A stretch of DNA of 19,579 bases, taken from contig JACCZO010000292.1 in the NCBI GenBank assembly GCA_013695925.1, positions 1-19,579 on the forward strand. Reading direction: 5' to 3'. The translations under genes were made by a program, and so were the position numbers. Positions 7,489 to 15,320 of this stretch are shown here, in pieces. This DNA comes from Chthoniobacterales bacterium. GTDB lineage: Bacteria; Verrucomicrobiota; Verrucomicrobiia; Chthoniobacterales; UBA10450. A model generated the notes under the pieces. That model was not told where the DNA came from and did no database searches. It saw only the letters and a program-made list of their open reading frames with translations. Within the stretch, counting starts at the first letter, position 1, and each line of letters opens with the position of its first letter.

Positions 7489-8739
7489 TCAGGGAGAAAC
7501 AGGTTCACGATGCACCGCGTCGTAAATCTCGCGCGCCTTCGCTTCCTCCACTCCGAGGATGTCGACCAGGTCCTGCATCTCAGCATCGCGCAATCCTTCG
7601 AGGTTGGTAAAGCCGGTTTTCACCAGGGTCATCGCCTGCTCCTCGGTAATAGGCAAGGCGCTCGAAAGGGTCTGGGCGGCGTGCGCCACCTTTTGCTCGA
7701 CCGCAGTCGTGCTCGGCGCTTCCTTCTCGATGTTGATTTCCCAGCCGGTCAGGCGACTCGTTAGGCGCGCGTTCTGCCCTTTTTTCCCGATCGCGAGCGA
7801 GAGCTGGTCTTCGTCGACCGAAATCGTCGCGCTTTTTTTCTCGAGGTCGAAAACCAGGTTCTTCACCTTGGCCGGCTTGAGTGCTTCGAGGACAAAATCC
7901 TTCGGGTCCGAACTCCAGCGAATGATGTCGACCTTCTCGTTGTTCAGCTCGCGGACGATGTTCTTCACCCGTGAACCGCGCATCCCGACGCAGGCGCCGA
8001 CTGGATCAACCTTCGGGTTGTCGCTGAAAACCGCGATCTTTGTGCGGTAACCGGCTTCCCGGGCAATGCCGCGAATCTCGACCGTGCCGTCGGCGATCTC
8101 GCTCACTTCGAGCTCAAACAAGCGCCTAACGAAATTCGGATGGCTCCGCGAAATGATGATCTCCGGGCCGCGCACGCCATTCTCGACCGCCACGACATAG
8201 GCACGCAGCCGGTCGCCGACGTTGTAGTCCTCGACCACGACGCGCTCGCGCTGCGGCATGATGGCTTCAAATTTCCCCAGATCGAGGATGACGTCGGAAC
8301 GATCGAACCGCCGCACGGTGCCGCTCACGATCTCGCCCGCGCGATCCTTGAATTCCTCGTAGATCATCTCCTTCTCGACCTGGCGGATGCGCTGCATCAT
8401 CGCCTGCTTCGCCGTCTGGGCGGCGATCCGGCCGAAATTTTTCGGTGTCACTTCGATTTCCACCGCTTCGCCGACCTGCGCGTCGGGTTTAATCTTACGC
8501 GCTTTCTCGATCGAGATTTCGTCCTGCGGATTGGTGACCTTTTCGGCAACCAGAAGGTTCGCCAAAGCGCGGATTTCGCCGGTCTTCGGATCGATGTCGA
8601 TATGCAGATCGCGCGAGGCTCCGACGCTTTTCTTCGACGCCGAGAGCAGGGCGTTCGAGACCGCCTCGATCAGGATTTCGCGTTTGATCCCGCGTTCCCG
8701 CTCCAAGTAGTCGAGCATGGCAATGAATTCGGCGTTCAT
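7489..8739 (-). CDS. nusA: transcription termination/antitermination factor NusA
   Basis: This 416-residue protein binds RNA polymerase and modulates pausing, termination and antitermination. The order is an N-terminal RNAP-binding domain (about 1-130), an S1 domain (about 135-200, GEIVSGTVRRFDRSDVILDLG), KH1 with GMRG (252-255) and KH2 with IGKKGQN (317-323). A single C-terminal helix-hairpin-helix-like region follows (about 365-410). The frame is open to 8790, but homology begins at MNAEFIAMLDYLERERG, so ATG at 8739 is used. Translation from the upstream TTG would run through a terminator-like hairpin. It is the first gene of the operon. rimP, which usually precedes nusA, is absent: the upstream neighbour is divergent. 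Confidence 0.96.
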   Translation of the reverse strand: MNAEFIAMLDYLERERGIKREILIEAVSNALLSASKKSVGASRDLHIDIDPKTGEIRALANLLVAEKVTNPQDEISIEKARKIKPDAQVGEAVEIEVTPKNFGRIAAQTAKQAMMQRIRQVEKEMIYEEFKDRAGEIVSGTVRRFDRSDVILDLGKFEAIMPQRERVVVEDYNVGDRLRAYVVAVENGVRGPEIIISRSHPNFVRRLFELEVSEIADGTVEIRGIAREAGYRTKIAVFSDNPKVDPVGACVGMRGSRVKNIVRELNNEKVDIIRWSSDPKDFVLEALKPAKVKNLVFDLEKKSATISVDEDQLSLAIGKKGQNARLTSRLTGWEINIEKEAPSTTAVEQKVAHAAQTLSSALPITEEQAMTLVKTGFTNLEGLRDAEMQDLVDILGVEEAKAREIYDAVHREPVSP

Positions 8740-8758
8740 AAAATTGGCGTCCGCCGAC

Positions 8759-8787
8759 AAAAAAGAGTGGGACACTGGCTCCCACTC
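8759..8787 (-). terminator. intrinsic-terminator-like attenuator in the nusA leader
   Basis: Read on the - strand, GAGTGGGA (8787-8780) pairs perfectly with TCCCACTC (8772-8765) around a 7-nt loop and runs straight into six T residues (8764-8759). This is the textbook form of a Rho-independent terminator. It lies 20 bases upstream of the nusA ATG and downstream of the predicted promoter, in the direction of nusA transcription. No other leftward gene is near, so it is best read as an attenuator of the nusA operon. Confidence 0.7.
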
Positions 8788-8811
8788 CAATCCACAACGG
8801 ACTAGGCGCGG

Positions 8812-8840
8812 AACCTACTTTTGGAGAGCGGCTTCGTCAA
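8812..8840 (-). promoter_or_regulatory. probable nusA operon promoter
   Basis: On the - strand, TTGACG (8840-8835) and TAGGTT (8817-8812) are 17 bases apart, an ideal sigma-70 spacing. The -35 box matches five of six bases; the -10 box is weaker. Transcription would begin near 8805, leaving a leader of about 66 nt that contains the attenuator hairpin. Predicted from sequence only. Confidence 0.4.
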
Positions 8841-8883
8841 GCCACGGTTGCCTTTACGAGCGTGCGTTCGGATTCTTAGCCCA

Positions 8884-8947
8884 CAGAGAACGCAGAGAGC
8901 CAGAAGTTGTTATCCATAATCTTTCTCTGCGCTCGCTGCGTTCTCTG
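8884..8947. repeat. inverted repeat in the nusA/glycosyltransferase divergent region
   Basis: CAGAGAACGCAG (8884-8895) recurs inverted as CTGCGTTCTCTG (8936-8947), and the match extends with mismatches over about 19 bases per arm (8882-8900 and 8931-8950). The 40-base centre contains CATAAT (8915-8920), which could be a -10 box for the glycosyltransferase, though I see no convincing -35. The arms could be a dispersed repeat element or a binding site for a regulator of the divergent gene. Confidence 0.65.
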
Positions 8948-8964
8948 CGGTTACAATCCGTCCC

Positions 8965-10356
8965 ATGTCGCAGAGCCGGGCGTTAATTCTTGTCCTCATA
9001 GTGTGGGCGGCAATTTATCTGCCCCGACTCGGATCGCTGGAGATCAAAAGCGAGGAAGGCCGGCGCATCCTGCCAGCCGTCACCATGCTTGAGACCGGCA
9101 ACTACATCGTGCCGCAAGTCGGGAGCGACCCGTATCTGCGCAAGCCGCCGCTGGTGAACTGGCTCGTCGCCGGCTCTTTCAAACTTTTCGGAGTGCATAA
9201 CGAATGGACGGCGCGCCTGCCGTCGGTCCTTTGCGTGCTCGCGGTTGCCCTGGCTTTCGTAAGCATCGCGCACCGCAGCCTCGGACCGAACGGCGCCATC
9301 GCCGCTGCCCTCATCTGGCTGACGAATTTCGGCCTGCTCGAAAAAGGCCGGCTGATCGAGATCGAAGCGCTCTACGTTTCGCTGACCGCGCTGGCTTTCA
9401 TTTGCTGGCTGAGTTGGTGGAAAGATCGACCGTGGCGCGCCTGGATCACGGCGGGAATTTTTCTCGGGCTCGGCCTGCTCGCGAAAGGCCCGCTCCACCT
9501 TCTCTTCTTTTACTCTGTCGTCTGCGCGGTCCTCTGGCAGGCGGGCGAAGTGAAGCGCCTGTGGAGCTGGCCGCATTTCCTCGGGTTCATCCTCATGCTG
9601 GGAATTTTCGCGGCCTGGGCGATTCCATGTCTGCAACAGGTGCAGGCCGGCCACGCCGCCACTGTCTGGACGAAACAATTTTCCGGCCGCGTCAGCGGCG
9701 ACGGTTTCAAGTTCGGGGATTGGCTCATGAATATCCCGCGCGGCGTCGCCTACCTCCTACCGTGGGCGGCGCTGCTGCCGTTCGCGCGCTTCACGCTTCT
9801 CGAAAATGAAGCTGATCGAAAATTCTGCCGCGCCTTGTCGTTAGGCGTGGCCATCCCCTTCCTTGTGGTCAACCTCCTGCCGGGCGCGCTGCCGCGCTAC
9901 ACCATGCCGCTGCTCCCGCCCGCGATCTGGCTTCTCGCCATCTTCATTCGCGAACACGCCCTCCTCTGGCCGAAGCCGCTGCGCAAGGCCATCACTTGGA
10001 CGGTCGCCGTGATCACGGGGGCGATGCTGATTTACGCGCTCGCCATCATTCCTGTCCTGCAGGGCCGGGCCAAGATCCGCCCGCTCGCGCGCCAGCTCGA
10101 GACCGCGATTCCGCCTAACGAAAAGCTCTACGCCGTCGATCCCGAGTATCAGCCGTTCCTGTTTTATCTGCGGCGGCCGATTGTCTACCTGAGCGAAGTC
10201 GCCGAGCTGCCGCCGGAGGCGCGTTACCTCCTCGTCCAGCCGGCCGACGAGAAAGCAGCCCTGGCGAGGGCGGAGCCGATCCTGCCGTTCGAGGATTACC
10301 GCGGGCGACGGGTTATTCTGCTGCGGGTGCGGCCGAAACCGCCGCGGGCGGATTGA
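8965..10356 (+). CDS. PMT/ArnT-like membrane glycosyltransferase (GT39/GT83 type)
   Basis: This 463-residue polytopic membrane protein has the dolichyl-phosphate-mannose/ArnT-like fold. The first TM helix is followed by a periplasmic loop with the family signature LEIKSEEGRRILPAVTMLETGNYIVP (residues about 25-50); its acidic residues match the catalytic acidic site of this superfamily. The next segment, DPYLRKPPLVNWLVAGSFKLFG, is also typical of ArnT-like proteins. About ten further hydrophobic helices are visible, then a C-terminal soluble part (about 365-463). Such enzymes move a sugar from a polyprenyl-phosphate carrier to lipid A, protein or another lipid. The acceptor here cannot be told. 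No ribosome-binding site is seen before the ATG. The stop overlaps the -35 box of the next operon. Confidence 0.85.
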   Translation: MSQSRALILVLIVWAAIYLPRLGSLEIKSEEGRRILPAVTMLETGNYIVPQVGSDPYLRKPPLVNWLVAGSFKLFGVHNEWTARLPSVLCVLAVALAFVSIAHRSLGPNGAIAAALIWLTNFGLLEKGRLIEIEALYVSLTALAFICWLSWWKDRPWRAWITAGIFLGLGLLAKGPLHLLFFYSVVCAVLWQAGEVKRLWSWPHFLGFILMLGIFAAWAIPCLQQVQAGHAATVWTKQFSGRVSGDGFKFGDWLMNIPRGVAYLLPWAALLPFARFTLLENEADRKFCRALSLGVAIPFLVVNLLPGALPRYTMPLLPPAIWLLAIFIREHALLWPKPLRKAITWTVAVITGAMLIYALAIIPVLQGRAKIRPLARQLETAIPPNEKLYAVDPEYQPFLFYLRRPIVYLSEVAELPPEARYLLVQPADEKAALARAEPILPFEDYRGRRVILLRVRPKPPRAD

Positions 10357-10381
10357 CAAACGAGCGGAAACGAATTCGTTA
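10353..10381 (+). promoter_or_regulatory. probable promoter of the efflux operon
   Basis: A perfect TTGACA -35 box (10353-10358) overlaps the stop codon of the glycosyltransferase. A 17-base spacer leads to TCGTTA (10376-10381), a weak -10 box that lies inside the palindromic operator. Transcription would start near 10388, only a few bases before the ATG at 10393, so the first mRNA would be nearly leaderless. The -35 match is strong; the rest is inferred. Confidence 0.5.
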
Positions 10382-10393
10382 GCATGCTAACGA
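10376..10393. promoter_or_regulatory. SlyA/MarR-type operator palindrome
   Basis: TCGTTAGCATGCTAACGA is a perfect 18-bp palindrome. Its centre TTAGCATGCTAA differs by one base from the SlyA consensus TTAGCAAGCTAA. It covers the predicted -10 region and reaches the start codon of the SlyA-like gene itself, the expected place for autorepression of the regulator and the downstream pump genes. Confidence 0.75.
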
Positions 10394-10875
10394 TGACCGA
10401 CTTGGATCCGGAGACGATTGGCCACCTCCTGCACGACACCGCCCGGGTCTGGCGGACCAAGCTCGACCGGCGCCTTCAGCCGCTCGGGTTGAGCCAGGCA
10501 AAATGGCGGACTATCGCTCACCTCGCGGGCGGCCACCTCACCCAGTGCGACCTCGCTCAGCGCCTGAGCATTGAGGAGCCGACCCTGGCCCGTTTGTTAG
10601 GCAAAATGGAGCAGGATCGCTGGATCAAGCGGGTCAGTTCGCCGCATGATCGCCGCTGCAAGACGGTGCAGCTCCAGCCAAAATCGAGCGCCCTCCTCCA
10701 GCAGATCGAGGAGACCGCGCGCGAACTGCGTCATGAATTGCTCGAAACCATCCCGTCGCGCGACCTGCAAACCTGCATGCGCGTCCTGACCGACATCCAG
10801 AATCGGGCCGCGCACGTATCGAATGCCACGATGAACGGAAACGGCCGCAGCAAAAACGGAGGGCGCGCGAAATGA
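10393..10875 (+). CDS. MarR-family regulator, SlyA-like
   Basis: This 160-residue winged-helix dimer regulator probably controls the adjacent efflux genes. Dimerisation helices lie at the N- and C-termini. The centre has LGLSQAKWRTIAHLAGG, then LTQCDLAQRLSIEEPTLARLL as helix-turn-helix, and HDRRCKTVQL as the wing with the conserved Asp-Arg. The (I)EEPTLARLLGKME helix closely resembles SlyA's recognition helix (IEQPSLVRTLDQLE). The stop overlaps the adaptor start by ATGA. ATG at 10384 is also possible, but it lies inside the operator and upstream of the predicted transcription start. Neither start has a ribosome-binding site. The last 15 residues are basic and Asn/Gly-rich. Confidence 0.92.
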   Translation: MTDLDPETIGHLLHDTARVWRTKLDRRLQPLGLSQAKWRTIAHLAGGHLTQCDLAQRLSIEEPTLARLLGKMEQDRWIKRVSSPHDRRCKTVQLQPKSSALLQQIEETARELRHELLETIPSRDLQTCMRVLTDIQNRAAHVSNATMNGNGRSKNGGRAK

Positions 10876-12044
10876 TTGCCGCGAGCAAGGCGGGCACGAT
10901 GACTCGCGAAGCGGTGGGCGATCTCGAGCAGCGCGTCGGACGGAAACGCCTTTATCTGATCGCCGGGCTCGTTGGACTCGTGCTCGTTTTCTTCCTCATT
11001 CGCGCTTTCGTCGACGAGCCGAAAAAGCCGGCGGAGCGTCCGCCGCGGCCGGTTTCGGTGGCCAAGGTGGTGACGCGGGATGTCCCGCTTTATCTCGACG
11101 AAATCGGGACCTGCGCCGCGTCTGCCAGCGTGCAGGTGCAGGCCCAGGTCGACGGCCGGATTCTCGAACGCCATTTCCAAGACGGGGTGGAGGTGAAAAA
11201 GGGCGATCTCCTTTTCACGATCGACCCGCGCCCGTATGAAGCCGCGCTCGCCGCGGCCAAGGCCGATCTCATGCTCGGCGAGGCCAACCTGAAGCGGCAA
11301 ACCACCCTCGAAGCCAAGGATGTGAGCGCACGGCAGGAGCTCGACACCGCGCGGGCCAGCGCGATGCGCGCCGAGGCCGCCGTCGCCGCCGCGCAGGTGA
11401 ATCTCGATCTCTGCTACATCCGTTCGCCGATCGACGGCCGGGTTGGTCTGCGCAATGTTGACGCCGGCAACGTCGTTAGTCGGAGCAGCCCGCCGCTCGT
11501 CGCGGTGCAAACGCTTGACCCGATCTATACCGATTTCTCGATCGCGGAGCCGGATGTTCCGTTCGTTAGGCGTTATCTCGGGGGACCAAACCTCAAGGTC
11601 GTGACCGATGCGGAAGATGACAACGTGCCGCCCCGCACCGGCGATCTCTATTTCATCGACAACGCGGTCGAACCCGGCGCCGGCACGGTCAAGGCACGCG
11701 CGGTCACGCCCAACCCCGATCGTGCGCTCTGGCCGGCCCAATTCGTCCAGGTGCGCCTCATCCTTGACCAGTTGAAGGATTCAAAGCTCGTCCCGAATGG
11801 CGCCGTGCAGATTGGCCAGAACGGTCCTTACGTCTTCGTGGTCAAGGCCGACTCGACCCTCGAGCTGCGGCCGGTCACGCCGGGTCAAAAGCAGGATGAT
11901 AACCTGACCGTGATCGAGAAGGGACTCGAGCCGGGTGAAACGGTCGTGGTCCGCGGCCAGTTGCAGCTCGCCCCCGGCACGAAGGTAATCGTGAAGGAGG
12001 AAGAAAAATCTTTCGCGCCTGACGATTCCAAAGCGGTCCGCTAG
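10872..12044 (+). CDS. RND efflux periplasmic adaptor (MdtA/MexA-like)
   Basis: This 390-residue membrane fusion protein links an RND pump to an outer-membrane channel. A single N-terminal TM anchor (about residues 27-46) is followed by the barrel-sandwich half SVQVQAQVDGRILERHFQDGVEVKKGDLLFTIDPRPYE (about 76-113). The alpha-hairpin comes next (about 115-170), then the second half with YIRSPIDGRVGLRNVDAGNVV and the beta-barrel and membrane-proximal domains up to about residue 375. It is anchored by a TM helix rather than by a lipobox cysteine. GGAGGG (10858-10863) is a good ribosome-binding site for the ATG, which overlaps the regulator stop. It is 3 bases from the pump gene, so the three genes form one operon. 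Confidence 0.94.
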   Translation: MIAASKAGTMTREAVGDLEQRVGRKRLYLIAGLVGLVLVFFLIRAFVDEPKKPAERPPRPVSVAKVVTRDVPLYLDEIGTCAASASVQVQAQVDGRILERHFQDGVEVKKGDLLFTIDPRPYEAALAAAKADLMLGEANLKRQTTLEAKDVSARQELDTARASAMRAEAAVAAAQVNLDLCYIRSPIDGRVGLRNVDAGNVVSRSSPPLVAVQTLDPIYTDFSIAEPDVPFVRRYLGGPNLKVVTDAEDDNVPPRTGDLYFIDNAVEPGAGTVKARAVTPNPDRALWPAQFVQVRLILDQLKDSKLVPNGAVQIGQNGPYVFVVKADSTLELRPVTPGQKQDDNLTVIEKGLEPGETVVVRGQLQLAPGTKVIVKEEEKSFAPDDSKAVR

Positions 12045-12047
12045 GCC

Positions 12048-15000
12048 ATGCCCGACTCGACCACCCACGACGGAGCGTCCGCCGCGCCCCGCTCTGCCAG
12101 CGAGCCAGCGACCGCGAAAAAGCTCGTCCAGTTTTCCTCCGGACTTTCCCGCCCGTTTATTCAGCGGCCGGTCATGACCATTCTCCTGACCGCCTCGATC
12201 ATCGTCTTCGGCATCCTGACCTACAATCGGTTGGCGGTGAACGACCTCCCGGCGGTCGATTACCCGATCATCGAGGTCAACGCCTCCTACCCCGGAGCCA
12301 ACCCGGAGACGATGGCGAATACGATCGCGACGCCGCTGGAGAAGCAATTCACTCAGATCCCCGGCCTCGAGCTTTCCACCAGCACCAGCTCGCAGGGCAA
12401 CACCTCCATCACTCTGCAATTCGCGCTCGACAAGGGAATCGACGCGGCCGCGACCGACGTGCAATCGGCCATCCAGCGCGCGAGCGGCCAGCTCCCGAGC
12501 GATCTCCCCAGCCCGCCCACCTTTACGAAATCGAACCCGAACGACCAACCGGTCATGTTCATTGCCCTAACGAGCGACACGCTGACCGATGGCGAGCTAT
12601 ATCGCTACGGCTCGACCCAGGTGCAGCAGCGGATCAATATCCTGCCCGGTGTCGCGCAGGTGAACATTTACGGGGTCAAGGGCGCCATCCGCATCAAGGT
12701 CAACCCGGGCGCGCTGGCCACGCGCAACCTGACCTTTGCCGAGCTGTCCGCCGCCATTCGCGCCGGCACTTCCTACTCGGGCGCGGGCCAGTTCGACGGC
12801 GACAACAAGTCGATCACTCTCCGGCCTAACGGGCAGATTGCGGACGCCGAAGGTTATCGCAACCTGATTATCGGCCGCGGCCCTAACAATGCCCCGATTC
12901 ACTTGCGCGACGTCGCCCGGGTGGTGGACGGAGTCGAAAGCGAGCGCATCTCGCGTCACTTCTTCGCGCGCAATTTCGCCCCGCCCGCTTCGGTCATCGT
13001 CTTCGCCGTTTCCCGCCAGGCCGGGGCCAATGCGGTCGAGGTCGCGCGTTCGGTGCGCGAGCTGTTGCCCGAGTTGCAGCGCGAGCTGCCCGGCTCCATT
13101 CGCCTGCTCCCGACCTTCGACCGCTCGCAGTCAATCGTCCATTCCCTTCATGACGTGCAGGTGACGCTCGGCATCGCCTTTCTCCTCGTCATCATCGTCA
13201 TCTTCGCCTTCCTCGGGCGGGCAACCGACACGCTCGTCCCGATGGTCGCGCTCCCGATGTCGTTCCTGATCACCTTCATTGCGATGTGGGCGCTGGGTTA
13301 CTCGGTCAACAACCTCACCCTTATGGCCATGACCCTGGCGATCGGGTTCCTCGTCGACGACGCGATTGTTTTTCTCGAGAACGTCGTTAGGCGTGCGGAG
13401 GCAGGCGAGTCGATCTACCGCGCGACCCTGAATAGCGCGGGGGAAATTTCCTTCACCATTCTCTCCATGACCCTCTCGCTCGCGGCGGTTTTCATCCCGC
13501 TGGCCTTCATGCCGGGTTTGTTAGGCCGGATCTTTCGCGAGTTCGCCATCACCATCATCGTCGCCATTCTCGCTTCCGGCCTGGTCTCGTTAACCCTGAC
13601 CCCGCTGATGTGTTCGCGCATGCTCGTGGAACGCAAGCCCGGGCATCGCAAGACGCGCACCGAGCGAATGTTTCATCGGATTTTTGATCCGATCCTGGGC
13701 TTTTACCGGCGCTCGCTCGACTGGTTTCTCGATCGCGGCTGGCTGGCCGTGCCGATCATCGCTGCCTGCGCGCTGGGCGTCTGGTTCTTCTTCACCCAGC
13801 TTCCCTTTACTCTCCTCCCGGCGGGTGACAGCGGCGTGATCCGCGGCTTTTTTATCGTGCAGGAAGGCGCTTCGCCCGAGCAGCAGCGCGATCTCCAGGA
13901 GAAACTCGATCCCGTCCTGCAGGGCCATCCCGCGGTCGACAAATATTTCACGGTCGCGGGACGCTCCGGGCTGGGTGCCGGCGTTTTCACCGTCATCTTC
14001 CTGAAAGACGCGAGTGAGCGGGAACCCATCGAAAAAGTCGCGGCCGAGTTGCGCCAGGCGGCCGGCGGCATCCCGGGAATCTTTCCGACGCTCAACCCGC
14101 AGCCCGTCCTGCGCATCGATATCGGCGCGACCGGCAGCTCGTTCGGGCGCTACACTTATGTCCTGAGCGGGATCAATCCGGACGAGGTCTATGCGGCCGC
14201 GGATCAGCTCGAGAAAAAACTGCGCGAGTTTGACGGCTTCGCGAGTCCGCCGCGCTCCAATCTTTTCCGTAACACACCCAATCTCGACATCGAGATCGAT
14301 CGGGATCGTGCGGGGCTCTACGGCGTTTCCACGACGCAGCTCGAGAGCCTGCTCCGGGCGGCTTATTCGCAAAACTATGTCTACCTGATCAAGCAGGCCG
14401 ACGATCAATATCAGGTCATCGTGGAGGCCGACGACCAGGCGCGGACCGGGCCGGAGGATTTCCGACAGATTTACGTGAAGCCCGACAGCGGCGGAAAACT
14501 GATCCCGATTCGCGCTGTGACCAAGGCGCAGGAAACGCTCGGCCTGCAATCAGTCAATCACACGAACCAATTCACCAGCGTCACCTTCGGGTTCGACACC
14601 AAGCCAGGCGTCGCGCTCGGCGACGTGACCAAATTCATTAACGAGACGGCCGCGGAAGTGGTGCCGCCGACTGTGAAAGGCGAGCTGCAGGGTGAAGGAC
14701 TCGTCCTTCAGCAACTCTTCAGCGCGCTCCCCTTTCTCGTCATCGCCGCGGTCTTCGTTATGTATGTGATTCTCGGCATTCTTTACGAGAGCTATGTGCA
14801 CCCGATCACGGTGCTCTCCACGCTTTTCCCCGCGGTTGTGGGCGGGTTGATGACGCTCTGGCTTTTTGGTTCCACCCTTTCCCTCTACTCCGTCATCGGT
14901 CTCTTCCTCCTCATGGGCATCGTGAAGAAAAACGGCATCATGATTGTCGACTTCGCCCTCCATCGGCTGGATGAAGGCTACGATCGGCGGAGCGCAATTC

Positions 15001-15311
15001 ACGAAGCGAGTGTGGAGCGTTTTCGTCCCATCATCATGACCACGCTCGCCGCGCTGATGGGCGCGTTGCCGCTCGCTTTCGGCTTCGGAGCCGACGGCTC
15101 CTCGCGGCGCCCGCTTGGATTGGTCATCGTCGGCGGTTTGATTTTCTCGCAACTCATCACGCTGTACATCACGCCGGTGATTTACCTCGCCTTGGAATGG
15201 TTCCAGGAAAGCGTGCTCGATCGGGTGCCGTTCCTGCGCAGCGCGCACACTCATCGCGAAGCCGACGCCGCCCGATCGGGCGGCGAATTGGAACCGGCCC
15301 CGGCGCGCTGA
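12048..15311 (+). CDS. RND multidrug efflux transporter (MdtB/MdtC-like, HAE-1 type)
   Basis: This 1087-residue inner-membrane proton antiporter would export hydrophobic or amphiphilic compounds through a tripartite complex. TM1 follows RPFIQRPVMTILL, and the porter domain begins with YPIIEVNASYPGANPETMANTIATPLEKQF. TM4 carries the proton-relay pair Asp437-Asp438 in GFLVDDAIVFLENV. TM10 carries Lys960/Lys961 in MGIVKKNGIMIVDFA, equivalent to AcrB Lys940. Two large periplasmic loops and 12 TM helices give the family's usual size (about 1030-1090). The N-terminal 30 residues before TM1 are longer than usual. No outer-membrane TolC-like gene follows, so the channel must be encoded elsewhere. Five iterated-motif copies lie in this gene, all before 13530. 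Confidence 0.96.
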   Translation: MPDSTTHDGASAAPRSASEPATAKKLVQFSSGLSRPFIQRPVMTILLTASIIVFGILTYNRLAVNDLPAVDYPIIEVNASYPGANPETMANTIATPLEKQFTQIPGLELSTSTSSQGNTSITLQFALDKGIDAAATDVQSAIQRASGQLPSDLPSPPTFTKSNPNDQPVMFIALTSDTLTDGELYRYGSTQVQQRINILPGVAQVNIYGVKGAIRIKVNPGALATRNLTFAELSAAIRAGTSYSGAGQFDGDNKSITLRPNGQIADAEGYRNLIIGRGPNNAPIHLRDVARVVDGVESERISRHFFARNFAPPASVIVFAVSRQAGANAVEVARSVRELLPELQRELPGSIRLLPTFDRSQSIVHSLHDVQVTLGIAFLLVIIVIFAFLGRATDTLVPMVALPMSFLITFIAMWALGYSVNNLTLMAMTLAIGFLVDDAIVFLENVVRRAEAGESIYRATLNSAGEISFTILSMTLSLAAVFIPLAFMPGLLGRIFREFAITIIVAILASGLVSLTLTPLMCSRMLVERKPGHRKTRTERMFHRIFDPILGFYRRSLDWFLDRGWLAVPIIAACALGVWFFFTQLPFTLLPAGDSGVIRGFFIVQEGASPEQQRDLQEKLDPVLQGHPAVDKYFTVAGRSGLGAGVFTVIFLKDASEREPIEKVAAELRQAAGGIPGIFPTLNPQPVLRIDIGATGSSFGRYTYVLSGINPDEVYAAADQLEKKLREFDGFASPPRSNLFRNTPNLDIEIDRDRAGLYGVSTTQLESLLRAAYSQNYVYLIKQADDQYQVIVEADDQARTGPEDFRQIYVKPDSGGKLIPIRAVTKAQETLGLQSVNHTNQFTSVTFGFDTKPGVALGDVTKFINETAAEVVPPTVKGELQGEGLVLQQLFSALPFLVIAAVFVMYVILGILYESYVHPITVLSTLFPAVVGGLMTLWLFGSTLSLYSVIGLFLLMGIVKKNGIMIVDFALHRLDEGYDRRSAIHEASVERFRPIIMTTLAALMGALPLAFGFGADGSSRRPLGLVIVGGLIFSQLITLYITPVIYLALEWFQESVLDRVPFLRSAHTHREADAARSGGELEPAPAR

Positions 15312-15320
15312 TCTTTGCCT

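Noticed and set aside
8740..8790. Upstream TTG start for nusA
   Set aside because: It would translate the terminator hairpin and U tract, and NusA homology starts at MNAEF; ATG at 8739 fits the family.
8892..8920. Promoter for the glycosyltransferase using CATAAT at 8915-8920
   Set aside because: No acceptable -35 box is found at 16-18 bases upstream, so I do not call it.
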